Positions 17,616 to 26,287 of a stretch of DNA of 64,000 nt are shown one piece after another. Location: positions 62,001 to 126,000 of IMG/VR virus record IMGVR_UViG_3300034190_003093; one strand, given 5' to 3'. The DNA is from a virus. Made by a program: the position numbers and the translations under genes. Below the pieces are notes generated by a model. The model ran no database searches. It was not told the DNA's origin and saw only the letters and a list, made by a program, of their open reading frames with translations. The first letter of the stretch is position 1, and every line of letters starts with the position of its first letter.

Positions 17616-18577
17616 GTAAAACAGTAATTATTACTGGAGCTGCTGGATACATCGGTGGGCAAACAGCAATCTATTTCAAAGAACAAGGGTGGACAGTTGT
17701 TGGCATAGATCGCCGGCCGTTGAGTTCGCACCTTGTACAATGGTATGACTCATACTACGAAGAATCATATGCAACGCCTTCTGGTTTAGAATGTTTTAGT
17801 TTCCATTGCCCAGATGCTATTGTGCATTGTGCAGGATCAAGTTTAGTTGGGCCCAGTCTTATGGATCCAAAGACATACTATGACAACAACTTTATTGCTA
17901 CTAAAACGTTGTTGGATTATATGGTAGAACGCAAAATTCACAGCAAGTTTATTTTTTCAAGTAGTGCTGCGGTGTATGGAAATCCAATTGCAACACCTAT
18001 ACATGAAGACGACCCCAAGTTTCCAATCTCTCCTTATGGCATGAGCAAATACATGGTAGAGCAACTGTTGGAAACATATAGTCATGCATATGGCATTAAC
18101 TATGTTGGATTTCGTTACTTTAATGCTGCTGGTGCAGACCCACTTGGGCGGCACGGGCAAGAAAAGTCAGCTACACACATCATTGCACGAGTAATGGAAG
18201 CTATTAGAGATAATCAGGTGTTTACACTCAATGGTGTAGGATTGCCAACAGATGACGGAACTTGTGTGCGTGATTATGTACATGTTGCAGACATTGCCAA
18301 AGCGCACTATTATGCAACAGAACATCGAGTAACAGCTGGATTTTACAATCTATCAACCGGACTTGGTGCTAGCAATCTAGAAATTATCAACAAATGTTGT
18401 GTAGTATCTAACAGCAAGCCCCGTGAGATAATCGAAGGACCTATGCGTGACGGTGATCCTAACATATTAGTTGCTGACAACAAAAAGTTTTTTGAAGTAG
18501 CAAATTGGCAAAATGAATATCATACTGATGATATTGTTGAACATGCATGGAAGTGGTATACACGTGAGCTTCACTAA
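17612..18577 (+). CDS. galE: NAD-dependent UDP-sugar 4-epimerase (GalE-like)
   Basis: A 321-residue short-chain dehydrogenase. The Rossmann motif ITGAAGYIGG is at about residue 7, the catalytic Ser region FSSSAAVYG at about 115 and the YGMSK Tyr-Lys pair at about 145. FRYFNAAGADP and RDYVHVADIA are diagnostic of GalE. It interconverts UDP-glucose and UDP-galactose or the N-acetyl forms. It overlaps the glycosyltransferase before it and the DegT-like gene after it. Confidence 0.88.
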   Translation: MSKTVIITGAAGYIGGQTAIYFKEQGWTVVGIDRRPLSSHLVQWYDSYYEESYATPSGLECFSFHCPDAIVHCAGSSLVGPSLMDPKTYYDNNFIATKTLLDYMVERKIHSKFIFSSSAAVYGNPIATPIHEDDPKFPISPYGMSKYMVEQLLETYSHAYGINYVGFRYFNAAGADPLGRHGQEKSATHIIARVMEAIRDNQVFTLNGVGLPTDDGTCVRDYVHVADIAKAHYYATEHRVTAGFYNLSTGLGASNLEIINKCCVVSNSKPREIIEGPMRDGDPNILVADNKKFFEVANWQNEYHTDDIVEHAWKWYTRELH

Positions 18578-19160
18578 GTTTACTGAATTCGAACAAGCAC
18601 TAAGCAAATTCACTGGCGCTCCTTATGTTGTATTAACAGATTGCTGCACACATGCAATTGAATTGTGTTTGAGACGGCAACAAAGGTTCCTACTAAGATG
18701 TAGAATTCCTACAAGAACTTATCTCAGTGTGCCAATGATATTTCATAAACTTGCAATACCATACTCAATGGACGAATATGATTGGGAAGGGGAATATAAA
18801 ATTTCTCCAACAAATATTTGGGACAGTGCAAGACGCTTTGAGCGTGATATGTACCGTCCAGGACAACAACAGTGTTTGAGCTTTGGTTACAGCAAAACAC
18901 TGGAAATAGGACATGGTGGCGCAATCTTGTTGGACAACGAAGAAGAATATCATTGGCTGAAACGTGCTAGTTACGATGGCAGAGATTTAAGTATAAGTCC
19001 TTGGCAAGACCAAATTAACTTTCAAGTTGGATACCATTATCGTCCTACCATTGAAGATTGTGTTAAAGGATTAGAAATGCTTGCCGCAAATCAACTCAAA
19101 GACCCAGATACACAAAAAGTAACTTATCCAGATCTCACTAAAATAAAAATTACCGACTAA
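18564..19160 (+). CDS. Short DegT/DnrJ/EryC1-like aminotransferase-fold protein
   Basis: Read from GTG at 18564 (198 residues); an ATG at 18546 is the alternative. The fold signature is visible: GAPYVVLTDCCTHAIEL near the N-terminus and SFGYSKTLEIGHGG, where the Lys would bind PLP. Full DegT enzymes have about 370 residues; this one stops after the large-domain core, lacking the C-terminal small domain. It could be a truncated enzyme, a dimer-dependent form, or a regulator. It overlaps galE by 14 nt, which suggests sugar amination. Confidence 0.6.
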   Translation: MSFTKFTEFEQALSKFTGAPYVVLTDCCTHAIELCLRRQQRFLLRCRIPTRTYLSVPMIFHKLAIPYSMDEYDWEGEYKISPTNIWDSARRFERDMYRPGQQQCLSFGYSKTLEIGHGGAILLDNEEEYHWLKRASYDGRDLSISPWQDQINFQVGYHYRPTIEDCVKGLEMLAANQLKDPDTQKVTYPDLTKIKITD

Positions 19161-19161
19161 G

Positions 19162-19190
19162 TTGACATCTGTCTAAATATACATTACAAT
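19162..19190 (+). promoter_or_regulatory. Host-type promoter for folE
   Basis: TTGACA (19162-19167), 17-nt spacer, TACAAT (19185-19190); the ATG follows 43 nt later. Confidence 0.8.
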
Positions 19191-19233
19191 ATAAACAATT
19201 GTGGTCATCCACGACCCTAACTCGGAGAAACAA

Positions 19234-19932
19234 ATGACAAACAAAACAACATCGCAAATTCTGCGTGATAATATGACAGCAGAAGGCAAACGATACTGGG
19301 CCGGCGATAATATTTCAGATTATATTACACCTAACATTAAAGAAGATTTGATTAACGAGGCTACTACAGCGTTTGAAGGTGTGCTCGACACACTGTTGAT
19401 TGATCGAGAGAACGACCCTAACTCACACGGCACTGCACGTCGACTGGCTAAGATGTACTTTAACGAGATCATGGCAGGACGTTATGATCCTATGCCAAGT
19501 GCAACTGCATTTCCCAATGACAGCGACGATCGCTATGAAGGTATGCTAGTAGTGCGCAGTGAGCTAAAGAGCATGTGTAGTCATCACCACCAGCCAGTAA
19601 GCGGTGTAGCATACATTGGTATTATTGCTGCTGATAAACTTATTGGACTCAGCAAGTACACACGTATTGCACAATGGTGCGCTCGGCGTGGAACTCTACA
19701 AGAAGAACTTGCAAATGATATTGCACGGGAGATTTCCAGCGCCACCGGTGCAGAAAACCTGGGTGTGTATATCCAAGCAACACACGGTTGTTGTGAGAAT
19801 CGCGGCATTATGGCGAGTAGTAGTCTTACCCAAACAACTGTGCTTAAAGGTAGTTTCAGGGAAGACTCTGGTACAAAGAAAGAATTCTTTGACAACATCA
19901 AATTGCAACAAGAGTTTTCCTGTGGAAAGTAA
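19234..19932 (+). CDS. folE: GTP cyclohydrolase I
   Basis: A 232-residue protein. SELKSMCSHHHQPVSG carries the zinc Cys and catalytic His; TRIAQWCARR and QATHGCCENRGIMASS complete the active site (the second zinc Cys is in HGCC). It converts GTP to dihydroneopterin triphosphate, the first step to queuosine or preQ0. An upstream in-frame GTG (19201) lies too close to the promoter; the ATG at 19234 has CGGAGAAAC in front. Supplies QueD (22030). Confidence 0.9.
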   Translation: MTNKTTSQILRDNMTAEGKRYWAGDNISDYITPNIKEDLINEATTAFEGVLDTLLIDRENDPNSHGTARRLAKMYFNEIMAGRYDPMPSATAFPNDSDDRYEGMLVVRSELKSMCSHHHQPVSGVAYIGIIAADKLIGLSKYTRIAQWCARRGTLQEELANDIAREISSATGAENLGVYIQATHGCCENRGIMASSSLTQTTVLKGSFREDSGTKKEFFDNIKLQQEFSCGK

Positions 19933-20805
19933 ATGATCTCGATATTTTTTGTGCCAGGTATGTTTGGCTCAACAGTTGAGTATATACTGAGAGAGTTTAG
20001 TAATAATTTTACAAATCCGGAACTGTTGGATCGTGGTTTACAACCCGACGGTTCTGTTCACGGGTTTGCAAAATCTTGGCATCCACTTAGTATGTCGGCT
20101 TATAATCAAACCATAGACGCAGAAATAGCCACTCCTATATATCCAACCAGAGACGGGACCCTTTCTAAAATTTTAGAAACGTATCCGCTTACCCCCTCTA
20201 GTAAAAATATATTAATATATGCAGAATCATTACGGGCAGCCGAACTCAACTTATTGTTCCAGTATCATAAAATTGCAGTAGGGAAAAGGCGTCAGCTAGG
20301 TCTCGAAACATTTGCCATTGGAAATGAATGTGATATTGTAAAATGGAACAGCGAGTATACACACTGGAGTCAAATGCAACCCTGGGAATGGCGAGAGTGG
20401 ATGAGTTTGTTTTATGTTACATACGTGCAACAATGGATTAATTCAAAATACGAAGTACCAGATAGTTTTTTAAAAATATCCACTACTGAGATGTTATTTC
20501 AGACCAAAGATGCTATCACCCGTATTTTTAGTTTTTGCAATGCACAAGCAATGGTCGACATAGATTTGTTCGTCGAAGAGTGGATAAAAAAACAACAATA
20601 TATAATAGACGAGTTTAATTTGTTAGATGTTGTCGTTGATAATACTATTAACGATGTTGCGTTTAGTTGGAAAGAACTAAACATAGTTGCTGCTTCAATT
20701 GTACAACAACGATTGCGATCTTTGGGTTACGAAATACGATGTGATGGCCTAAATATTTTTCCTACTGATTCTAAGTCACTGCACAGATTACTCGAAAAAG
20801 GTTGA
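19933..20805 (+). CDS. Protein of unknown function, sulfotransferase-like N-terminus
   Basis: A 290-residue protein starting directly after the folE stop. The N-terminus ISIFFVPGMFGSTVEYILREF looks like the beta-strand and loop that binds PAPS in sulfotransferases, but other sulfotransferase motifs are not evident. The middle is rich in Trp (WSQMQPWEWREWMSLFY). No confident family. Similar genes sit near sugar and queuosine genes in marine phages, as far as I recall. Confidence 0.5.
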   Translation: MISIFFVPGMFGSTVEYILREFSNNFTNPELLDRGLQPDGSVHGFAKSWHPLSMSAYNQTIDAEIATPIYPTRDGTLSKILETYPLTPSSKNILIYAESLRAAELNLLFQYHKIAVGKRRQLGLETFAIGNECDIVKWNSEYTHWSQMQPWEWREWMSLFYVTYVQQWINSKYEVPDSFLKISTTEMLFQTKDAITRIFSFCNAQAMVDIDLFVEEWIKKQQYIIDEFNLLDVVVDNTINDVAFSWKELNIVAASIVQQRLRSLGYEIRCDGLNIFPTDSKSLHRLLEKG

Positions 20806-20830
20806 CATATACTATTAAACATAGTACAAT
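20802..20830 (+). promoter_or_regulatory. Host-type promoter for the HIT gene
   Basis: TTGACA (20802-20807), 17-nt spacer, TACAAT (20825-20830), overlapping the end of the upstream gene. Confidence 0.85.
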
Positions 20831-20855
20831 AAATCTATACACAACGGAGAATACA

Positions 20856-21242
20856 ATGGATAGACTAGATACGTTAGCCGTAGCACAAGCCGAAGGTCGA
20901 GCACCTTGGACTAATGTGCAGTTTGAAACTAGAGATTTTGTAATTTTCAACGATGGTTTTCCGGTTACTCCTGGGCATACTCTTGTTGTACCTCGTGATG
21001 CTACACTGGATAGCATTATGAAGTGTTTCAAATATGCATGCACCATGGGACACGAAAATGTTCAAGTACAAAATAATGAAATCACTGGATACAATGTTGG
21101 CATTAACATAGGCGAGAGCGCCGGGCAAACTTGTATGTATCCTCATGTACATTTAATTTTCCGTCGTGAAGGGGATTGCGCTGACCCAACTGGCGGTGTT
21201 CGCAATGTTATTCCGGGCGCAGGGAGTTATACAAATGGCTAG
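20856..21242 (+). CDS. HIT-family nucleotide hydrolase
   Basis: A 128-residue protein with the HIT fold. The active-site triad pattern is PHVHLIFRREGD, where the middle His is retained but the third His position is Ile, so specificity may be altered. Upstream, NDGFPVTPGHTLVVPRDA is the typical HIT strand. Members hydrolyse dinucleoside polyphosphates or AMP-linked amidates. I start it at 20856 (GGAGAATACA) since the upstream in-frame ATG is inside the promoter. Confidence 0.75.
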   Translation: MDRLDTLAVAQAEGRAPWTNVQFETRDFVIFNDGFPVTPGHTLVVPRDATLDSIMKCFKYACTMGHENVQVQNNEITGYNVGINIGESAGQTCMYPHVHLIFRREGDCADPTGGVRNVIPGAGSYTNG

Positions 21243-21960
21243 TATTGAACAAAAAGAAGAACTAATTGACACTATCAAGGGCCCACGATATTATCGTCTT
21301 AGCATTGGAGGTTATGGTGGTGAAGCAGCATACATAAATATCACCAAAGAAGCATATGAATTTTGGAACGCACACTTAAAAGAGCATCACGACAGCGACT
21401 TGGTAGAGTATCTGATCAATGATGATCCAGACGATTGTGATTACGATGAACTAGGAACTATTCCGAAAGAAGCAGACTTTCTAACTGAATATGGCGAATC
21501 CGCATTTAAATCACCTTGGTACGAAGCACCTAATGAGTTTTGTCACCAAATGGGAGTTGAATACAGTAGTGCTTATCTTATTATCAACGAAGTTGACAGT
21601 GATGAATACATGAGCAAGCATGTTGCTGATGTAATTGACGACAAAGTAAGCGACCTAGTTGACAAGTTGCAAGAGGAAACCAATTACGAGGTTGAAGGCA
21701 CCGATTGGGGCGAAGGTGAAGAGTATGAGGAACAAGGCGAATACGTACTACAAATGTATAGCAGTGAAAAAGGCAGTTTTTTTGATGCTATCATCAAAAC
21801 AGTAGGCGAATTTGATCCTAAGAAACTGATGTTCCACTGCAATGAATATCCAAACGGGGAAGACATCATCGACGGTGTGTCTTACAATGGAGAAGAACTA
21901 GACAATCAGGGCGGGGATACCAATGGTAAAGGTTATTCTGCACACGTCTGGAAGAACTGA
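21235..21960 (+). CDS. Acidic conserved phage protein
   Basis: A 241-residue strongly acidic protein (GEGEEYEEQGEYV). It begins MASIEQKEELIDTIKGPRYY at 21235, inside the end of the HIT gene by eight bases. No catalytic motif is visible. The N-terminal domain GPRYYRLSIGGYGGEAAY may be beta-rich. Proteins this acidic in phages can be DNA mimics, but I have no direct evidence for that. Confidence 0.5.
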   Translation: MASIEQKEELIDTIKGPRYYRLSIGGYGGEAAYINITKEAYEFWNAHLKEHHDSDLVEYLINDDPDDCDYDELGTIPKEADFLTEYGESAFKSPWYEAPNEFCHQMGVEYSSAYLIINEVDSDEYMSKHVADVIDDKVSDLVDKLQEETNYEVEGTDWGEGEEYEEQGEYVLQMYSSEKGSFFDAIIKTVGEFDPKKLMFHCNEYPNGEDIIDGVSYNGEELDNQGGDTNGKGYSAHVWKN

Positions 21961-22029
21961 TAACTATTATAGACGTCGAAGGATCATCCGTCTTAAAACA
22001 TTCTGACCTGTTACATTAAGGAAAATAGA

Positions 22030-22506
22030 ATGCCACATTATTCAACAAAAACTTACGGACACAACATCGGACTTTCAGCGGTGTTCCGTCAACCACATGC
22101 AGACCATTCACATTGTAAATTCTTACACGGATATAGTTTGGGTTTCAAGTTTACATTTGGATGTAGCGAGCTAGACAATAAAAACTGGGCCGTTGACTTT
22201 GGAGGACTTAAACCTCTTAAAGCATGGCTAGAAGATACATTTGATCATAAGACAGTAATTGATAGAGAAGATCCGTTCTTGTACAAGTTTGCAGAACTTG
22301 AAAACATGGGTCTAGCAGAAGTTACAGTACTAGACGGAGTGGGTGCAGAAAAGTTTGCAGAACACGCATGGAAGTTTGCTGATAAACTTATTAGAGAAGC
22401 AACAGACAATCGTTGTTGGTGCGAATCTGCAGAGTGCATGGAGCACGGTGCTAACAGCGCAATTTACACACCATTTATTGTACGCAAAGAAAGGTTTTCT
22501 GAATAA
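22030..22506 (+). CDS. queD: 6-carboxy-tetrahydropterin synthase (QueD family)
   Basis: A 158-residue tunnelling-fold protein. The metal-binding region is [21 protein letters not shown]: His residues and the catalytic Cys are present, while the second His of the usual HGH is Tyr, a variant I recall in phage QueD proteins. [17 protein letters not shown] and the [12 protein letters not shown] end complete the family pattern. It converts dihydroneopterin triphosphate to 6-carboxy-tetrahydropterin in the preQ0 pathway. The ClpP start overlaps its last base. Confidence 0.82.
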   Translation: MPHYSTKTYGHNIGLSAVFRQPHADHSHCKFLHGYSLGFKFTFGCSELDNKNWAVDFGGLKPLKAWLEDTFDHKTVIDREDPFLYKFAELENMGLAEVTVLDGVGAEKFAEHAWKFADKLIREATDNRCWCESAECMEHGANSAIYTPFIVRKERFSE

Positions 22507-23123
22507 TGTCCTTAATTCCAATGGTAGTTGAAACTACTTCAAAAGGCGAACGTGCATACGACATTTACAGTCGATTACTGAAAGATCGTATTATCATGCT
22601 GAATGGTCCAGTTGAGGACAATATGGCTAATGCAATTATTGCACAACTGTTGTTTTTAGAAAGCGAAGACCCAGACAAGGACATCTTGCTTTATATTAAC
22701 AGCCCAGGAGGGCAGGTAAGTGCAGGACTTGGTATTTACGATACCATGCAATTTATCAAGTGCGATGTATCCACAGTAGTTATCGGACAAGCATGCAGCA
22801 TGGGCTCATTCCTTGCACAAGCAGGTGCAGCAGGCAAGCGTATTGTATTGCCAGAATCACGAACAATGATTCACCGTGTGAGCTCAGGTACACGTGGAAC
22901 AAGCGGTAGTGTGTATGTCCAAGAGCTACAGTTTGAAGATGCAGTACGCAGCATGGAAGAGAGCAAAAAAGTAAATCGACGCCTTACAGAGCTTTACGTT
23001 AAGCACAACACAGCCGGCAAGACATATGACGAAATGTCAGAGACTATGAAGTTTGATACATTCCTTACTGCGGCAGAAGCAGTTGAATGGGGCTTGGCTG
23101 ATAAAATTATAGAGAAACGATAA
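22506..23123 (+). CDS. clpP: ATP-dependent Clp protease proteolytic subunit
   Basis: A 205-residue ClpP. The catalytic Ser is in [14 protein letters not shown], the His in [10 protein letters not shown] and the Asp in [38 protein letters not shown] is fully conserved. It needs a host ClpX or ClpA partner. A phage-encoded ClpP with a phage tmRNA in the same window could form a degradation route, but this is inference. The start is an ATG overlapping the queD stop. Confidence 0.92.
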   Translation: MSLIPMVVETTSKGERAYDIYSRLLKDRIIMLNGPVEDNMANAIIAQLLFLESEDPDKDILLYINSPGGQVSAGLGIYDTMQFIKCDVSTVVIGQACSMGSFLAQAGAAGKRIVLPESRTMIHRVSSGTRGTSGSVYVQELQFEDAVRSMEESKKVNRRLTELYVKHNTAGKTYDEMSETMKFDTFLTAAEAVEWGLADKIIEKR

Positions 23124-23959
23124 TGACATTTCAAATTAATCCAAGTAAGAAAATATCTGTAATGTTCCCAACTCGCGGGAGACCAGTACAAGCATTGAGC
23201 AGTATGCAGAGCATGATTGATACTGCTGATAACCCGCATGATATTGAATTCATGATTGCAATTGATGACGATGATCAAAAAACTATTGACTATGTTGAAA
23301 GTGACATGATTCCATATTTTGAAGAAGCAGATTTAGATCTGTATGTGTTTACACAACCTCGCATGGGATATCATCGACTAAACGAATACACTAATATATT
23401 AGCCCAACATAGTAAAGGCGAATGGCTGTGTGTTTGGAATGATGATGCTATAATGGTGAGCAAGGGATGGGACACTGAAATTCTCAGCCATTCAGGGCAA
23501 TTTGCAGTACAAAGATTCTCAGATAATCACGGTCATCCATATGCTATCTTTCCGGTTATTCCCCGAGATTGGTTGATACTTTTTGGCTGTGTATCTCCGC
23601 ATGTTATTACCGACGGATGGATTAGTCAAGTAGCATATATATGTGATGCAATGATTCAACTCAAAAGCGAGTGCATCCACGACAGAGCTGACTTAACTGG
23701 CAACAACGACGACGAAACATATGCAGAGCGACAGCCAGAACGACTCGAAGGCGACATGTCTAACCCCAAGGATTTTCTTTATCCCCCGACTGCGCAAACA
23801 AGGATTCTATGGGGTTACAAAATGGAATGGTTCCGCAAACGACTTGGTCAAGACAATGGATATTTAGATGGTGCACGTAAAGGCGGGTATGACGTCTGGA
23901 CACGCATGAGAGAAAACGACCCTCAAGGATTTTTAGGAACTTGGAAATATGAGCAGTGA
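23123..23959 (+). CDS. Glycosyltransferase-like protein (GT-A fold)
   Basis: A 278-residue protein. The N-terminal strand KKISVMFPTRGRPVQALSSM, the acidic FMIAIDDDDQKT and WLCVWNDDAIMVS form the typical GT-A nucleotide-sugar core with DxD-like clusters. It overlaps ClpP by one base and the methyltransferase by 11 nt. Sugar and acceptor unknown; it might modify hydroxyls on protein or glycan. Confidence 0.65.
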   Translation: MTFQINPSKKISVMFPTRGRPVQALSSMQSMIDTADNPHDIEFMIAIDDDDQKTIDYVESDMIPYFEEADLDLYVFTQPRMGYHRLNEYTNILAQHSKGEWLCVWNDDAIMVSKGWDTEILSHSGQFAVQRFSDNHGHPYAIFPVIPRDWLILFGCVSPHVITDGWISQVAYICDAMIQLKSECIHDRADLTGNNDDETYAERQPERLEGDMSNPKDFLYPPTAQTRILWGYKMEWFRKRLGQDNGYLDGARKGGYDVWTRMRENDPQGFLGTWKYEQ

Positions 23960-24725
23960 TTTAAAACAACGCATTGCAGATTACTGGAATGCTCAGCCGT
24001 GTAATATCAATCATGGCACAAGCCCTGTTGGTACTAAAGAGTTTTTTGCCGAAGTTAGCAAGCGACGATTTAAAGTCGAGCCGCACCTACGTGAATTTGC
24101 TGGATATCACCAATGGCAAGGAAAACGAGTACTTGAAGTAGGATCAGGCATTGGAACCGAAGCTGAAGAATTTGCTAAACACGGAGCTGAATATGTAGGC
24201 ATTGATCTTTCTAGTGTAAGCATCGATCTTTGTAAACAGAGATTTGATGTACTAGGATTACCCGGAGAGTTTCATGTGCGTAATGTACAGGATGACCTTA
24301 GCGATCTTGGTAAATTTGACTTTGTATACAGCATGGGAGTAATACACCATTTTCCAGACATTGAATTGAGCTTGAACAACATGCACAATGCACTAGTTGA
24401 CGGCGGCGAACTGCGTCTTTTGGTATATGCTAAAAACTCTTGGAAAATGGCAATGATACAAAAAGGTCTGGATCAATACGAAGCACAAGATGCGTGTCCT
24501 TATGCACAAGCATATAGCAAAGACGAGATATATGAGTTGTTGCCTACTACAAAATGGACAATTGAAAGGTTGCGCCAAAGCCACTGTTTCATGTATAATA
24601 TAGAAGAGTACAAGAAGGGAAACTATGTGTTAGAACCCTGGTTTGCTGCTATGAGCGAGGAAATGCGTGAAGCAGTTAACGAATACCTGGGTTGGCATAT
24701 GATGGTAAAAGCGAGAAAAGTGTGA
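23949..24725 (+). CDS. SAM-dependent methyltransferase (class I)
   Basis: A 258-residue protein. Motif I is RVLEVGSGIGTEAEEFA at about residue 60, followed by GIDLSSVSIDL and FDFVYSMGVIHHFPD. The C-terminal half is atypical and helical. It overlaps the preceding gene by 11 nt and the phosphoribosyltransferase start by four bases. Substrate unknown, perhaps a small molecule of the sugar or base-modification pathway. Confidence 0.8.
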   Translation: MSSDLKQRIADYWNAQPCNINHGTSPVGTKEFFAEVSKRRFKVEPHLREFAGYHQWQGKRVLEVGSGIGTEAEEFAKHGAEYVGIDLSSVSIDLCKQRFDVLGLPGEFHVRNVQDDLSDLGKFDFVYSMGVIHHFPDIELSLNNMHNALVDGGELRLLVYAKNSWKMAMIQKGLDQYEAQDACPYAQAYSKDEIYELLPTTKWTIERLRQSHCFMYNIEEYKKGNYVLEPWFAAMSEEMREAVNEYLGWHMMVKARKV

Positions 24726-25318
24726 AAAAAGTATTTGTAACATGGCATGATGTGCAACGGCAAACTCAAGACATATTGCGACAAATGCAAATTGACAATT
24801 GGCAACCAGATTATGTTGTCGGTATTACACGTGGTGGCTTAACAGTTGCAAACTTAATAAGTCAGTATCTCGATGTTAAGATGCACACATTGGATGTACG
24901 GTTGCGGGATGGTAAACCAGAAGATTGCGAAAGTAACTGCTGGATGGCCGAAGAAGCGTTTGGTTACAATGATGAAACTAAAACTGGTATGTCTGGCGCA
25001 CGATGGGATCCATCTCTTAAAAAGAAAATCCTTATTGTCGACGATATTAACGACAGTGGTGCTACGCTGAACTGGATCAAGCAAGATTGGGAAGCCAATT
25101 GTTCTCCTAGTCGAGACAACAGCGAACAGTTGTGGAATCTTGTGTGGGAGAACACAGTACGAGTTGCTGTGCTGTATGATAATACTGCAAGTGAAAGCAA
25201 ATTACCTATTAGATATTGCGCTGAAGAAATTAATAAAATCGACGACCCGTCTTGGATAGTATTTCCGTGGGAAGAATGGTGGAAACGTTGGGATCCAAAC
25301 GAAGAGGTATCGAAATGA
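24722..25318 (+). CDS. Purine phosphoribosyltransferase-like enzyme
   Basis: A 198-residue protein read from GTG at 24722, overlapping the previous stop as GTGA. The PRPP-binding motif KILIVDDINDSGATLNWI is complete and YVVGITRGGLTVANL is the preceding PPi loop. This is the xanthine/hypoxanthine PRT pattern. It could salvage a modified purine base. It sits between methyltransferase and QueE genes, so a link to deazapurine metabolism is possible but unproven. Confidence 0.75.
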   Translation: MKKVFVTWHDVQRQTQDILRQMQIDNWQPDYVVGITRGGLTVANLISQYLDVKMHTLDVRLRDGKPEDCESNCWMAEEAFGYNDETKTGMSGARWDPSLKKKILIVDDINDSGATLNWIKQDWEANCSPSRDNSEQLWNLVWENTVRVAVLYDNTASESKLPIRYCAEEINKIDDPSWIVFPWEEWWKRWDPNEEVSK

Positions 25319-26211
25319 AACTAAGATATAGTGAAGCATTTTATAGTGTGCAAGGCGAAGGCAAGTTTGTAGGAGTACCCAGTGTATTCCTACGCACCTT
25401 TGGTTGTAACTTGCGTTGTATGAACTTTGGCCTCGGCAAAGATGAGCCCAGTCGTGCAGAAAAACATGCAAACGGGCAGCGTTACAATGCAGAAGTAAAA
25501 GCATTATTGGACGCCGGCGTTGATAAAACAACTAAGGAGTTTAATGACTTGCCTATTATTCACACAGGTTGTGATACATATGCAAGTATCTATCCCGAGT
25601 TTAAGCACTTTAACAAAGAAGCAACAATTGACGAAGTAGTTGAACATCTATTATCGCTTACTCCCAATGGTAAGTGGGTGCAAGACAATGGACAAGACGT
25701 TCATCTTATCTTAACTGGTGGTGAACCATTGCTTGCTTGGCAACGATTGTATGTTGAACTATTTGAACACCCACGTATGCAGGACTTGAAAAATGTTACA
25801 TTTGAAACAAACACTACACAACACCTACACGATGATTTCTTCAACTATCTCAACAACAATGACGACTTTACAGTCACTTGGAGTTGTTCCCCAAAACTTA
25901 GTGTTTCGGGAGAATCTTGGGAAGATGCTATTAAACCTAATGTTGCTCATGAGTACAGCCTTGTTGACGGTAGTGACATTTATTTTAAGTTTGTTGTCGC
26001 TGATCAAGACGATTTTGTTGAAGTCAAAAAAGCTGTCAGTGCTTATCAAAGTGCCGGGGTACAATGTCCAGTATATCTTATGCCAATGGGCGGTCGCAGT
26101 GAAGAATATTCCCTCAATGTTAATGACGTTGCCCAAGCGTGTATGGACGAAGGATGGAGATTCACTCCCCGACTCCACATTAGTTTATTCGGAAATGCCT
26201 GGGGGACTTAG
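25315..26211 (+). CDS. queE: QueE-like 7-carboxy-7-deazaguanine synthase with split cysteine motif
   Basis: A 298-residue radical SAM protein. The start at 25315 gives KLRYSEAFYSVQGEGKFVG, typical of QueE. The usual Cx3Cx2C motif is split: FGCNLRCMNFG provides two Cys but Phe sits where the third is expected, and about 50 residues later GCDTYASIYPEF looks like the CDT end of the motif. GGEPLLAW, FETNTTQ and SPKLSVSG follow. It converts carboxy-tetrahydropterin to CDG. The start overlaps the preceding gene by four bases. Confidence 0.82.
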   Translation: MKLRYSEAFYSVQGEGKFVGVPSVFLRTFGCNLRCMNFGLGKDEPSRAEKHANGQRYNAEVKALLDAGVDKTTKEFNDLPIIHTGCDTYASIYPEFKHFNKEATIDEVVEHLLSLTPNGKWVQDNGQDVHLILTGGEPLLAWQRLYVELFEHPRMQDLKNVTFETNTTQHLHDDFFNYLNNNDDFTVTWSCSPKLSVSGESWEDAIKPNVAHEYSLVDGSDIYFKFVVADQDDFVEVKKAVSAYQSAGVQCPVYLMPMGGRSEEYSLNVNDVAQACMDEGWRFTPRLHISLFGNAWGT

Positions 26212-26287
26212 CAAAGAAGACATGAATTATATTAAAGGCAAAAAGATTACCGAAGAGCAATACGAAAAAGTAAGAAAGCAATTATGA
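26195..26287 (+). CDS. Tiny bridging reading frame
   Basis: A 30-residue frame (MPGGLSKEDMNYIKGKKITE...) whose start overlaps the queE 3' end and whose stop overlaps the nadE start by four bases. The tight overlaps on both sides are what one expects of a translationally coupled microgene. No domain is visible, and it may not be expressed. Confidence 0.3.
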   Translation: MPGGLSKEDMNYIKGKKITEEQYEKVRKQL

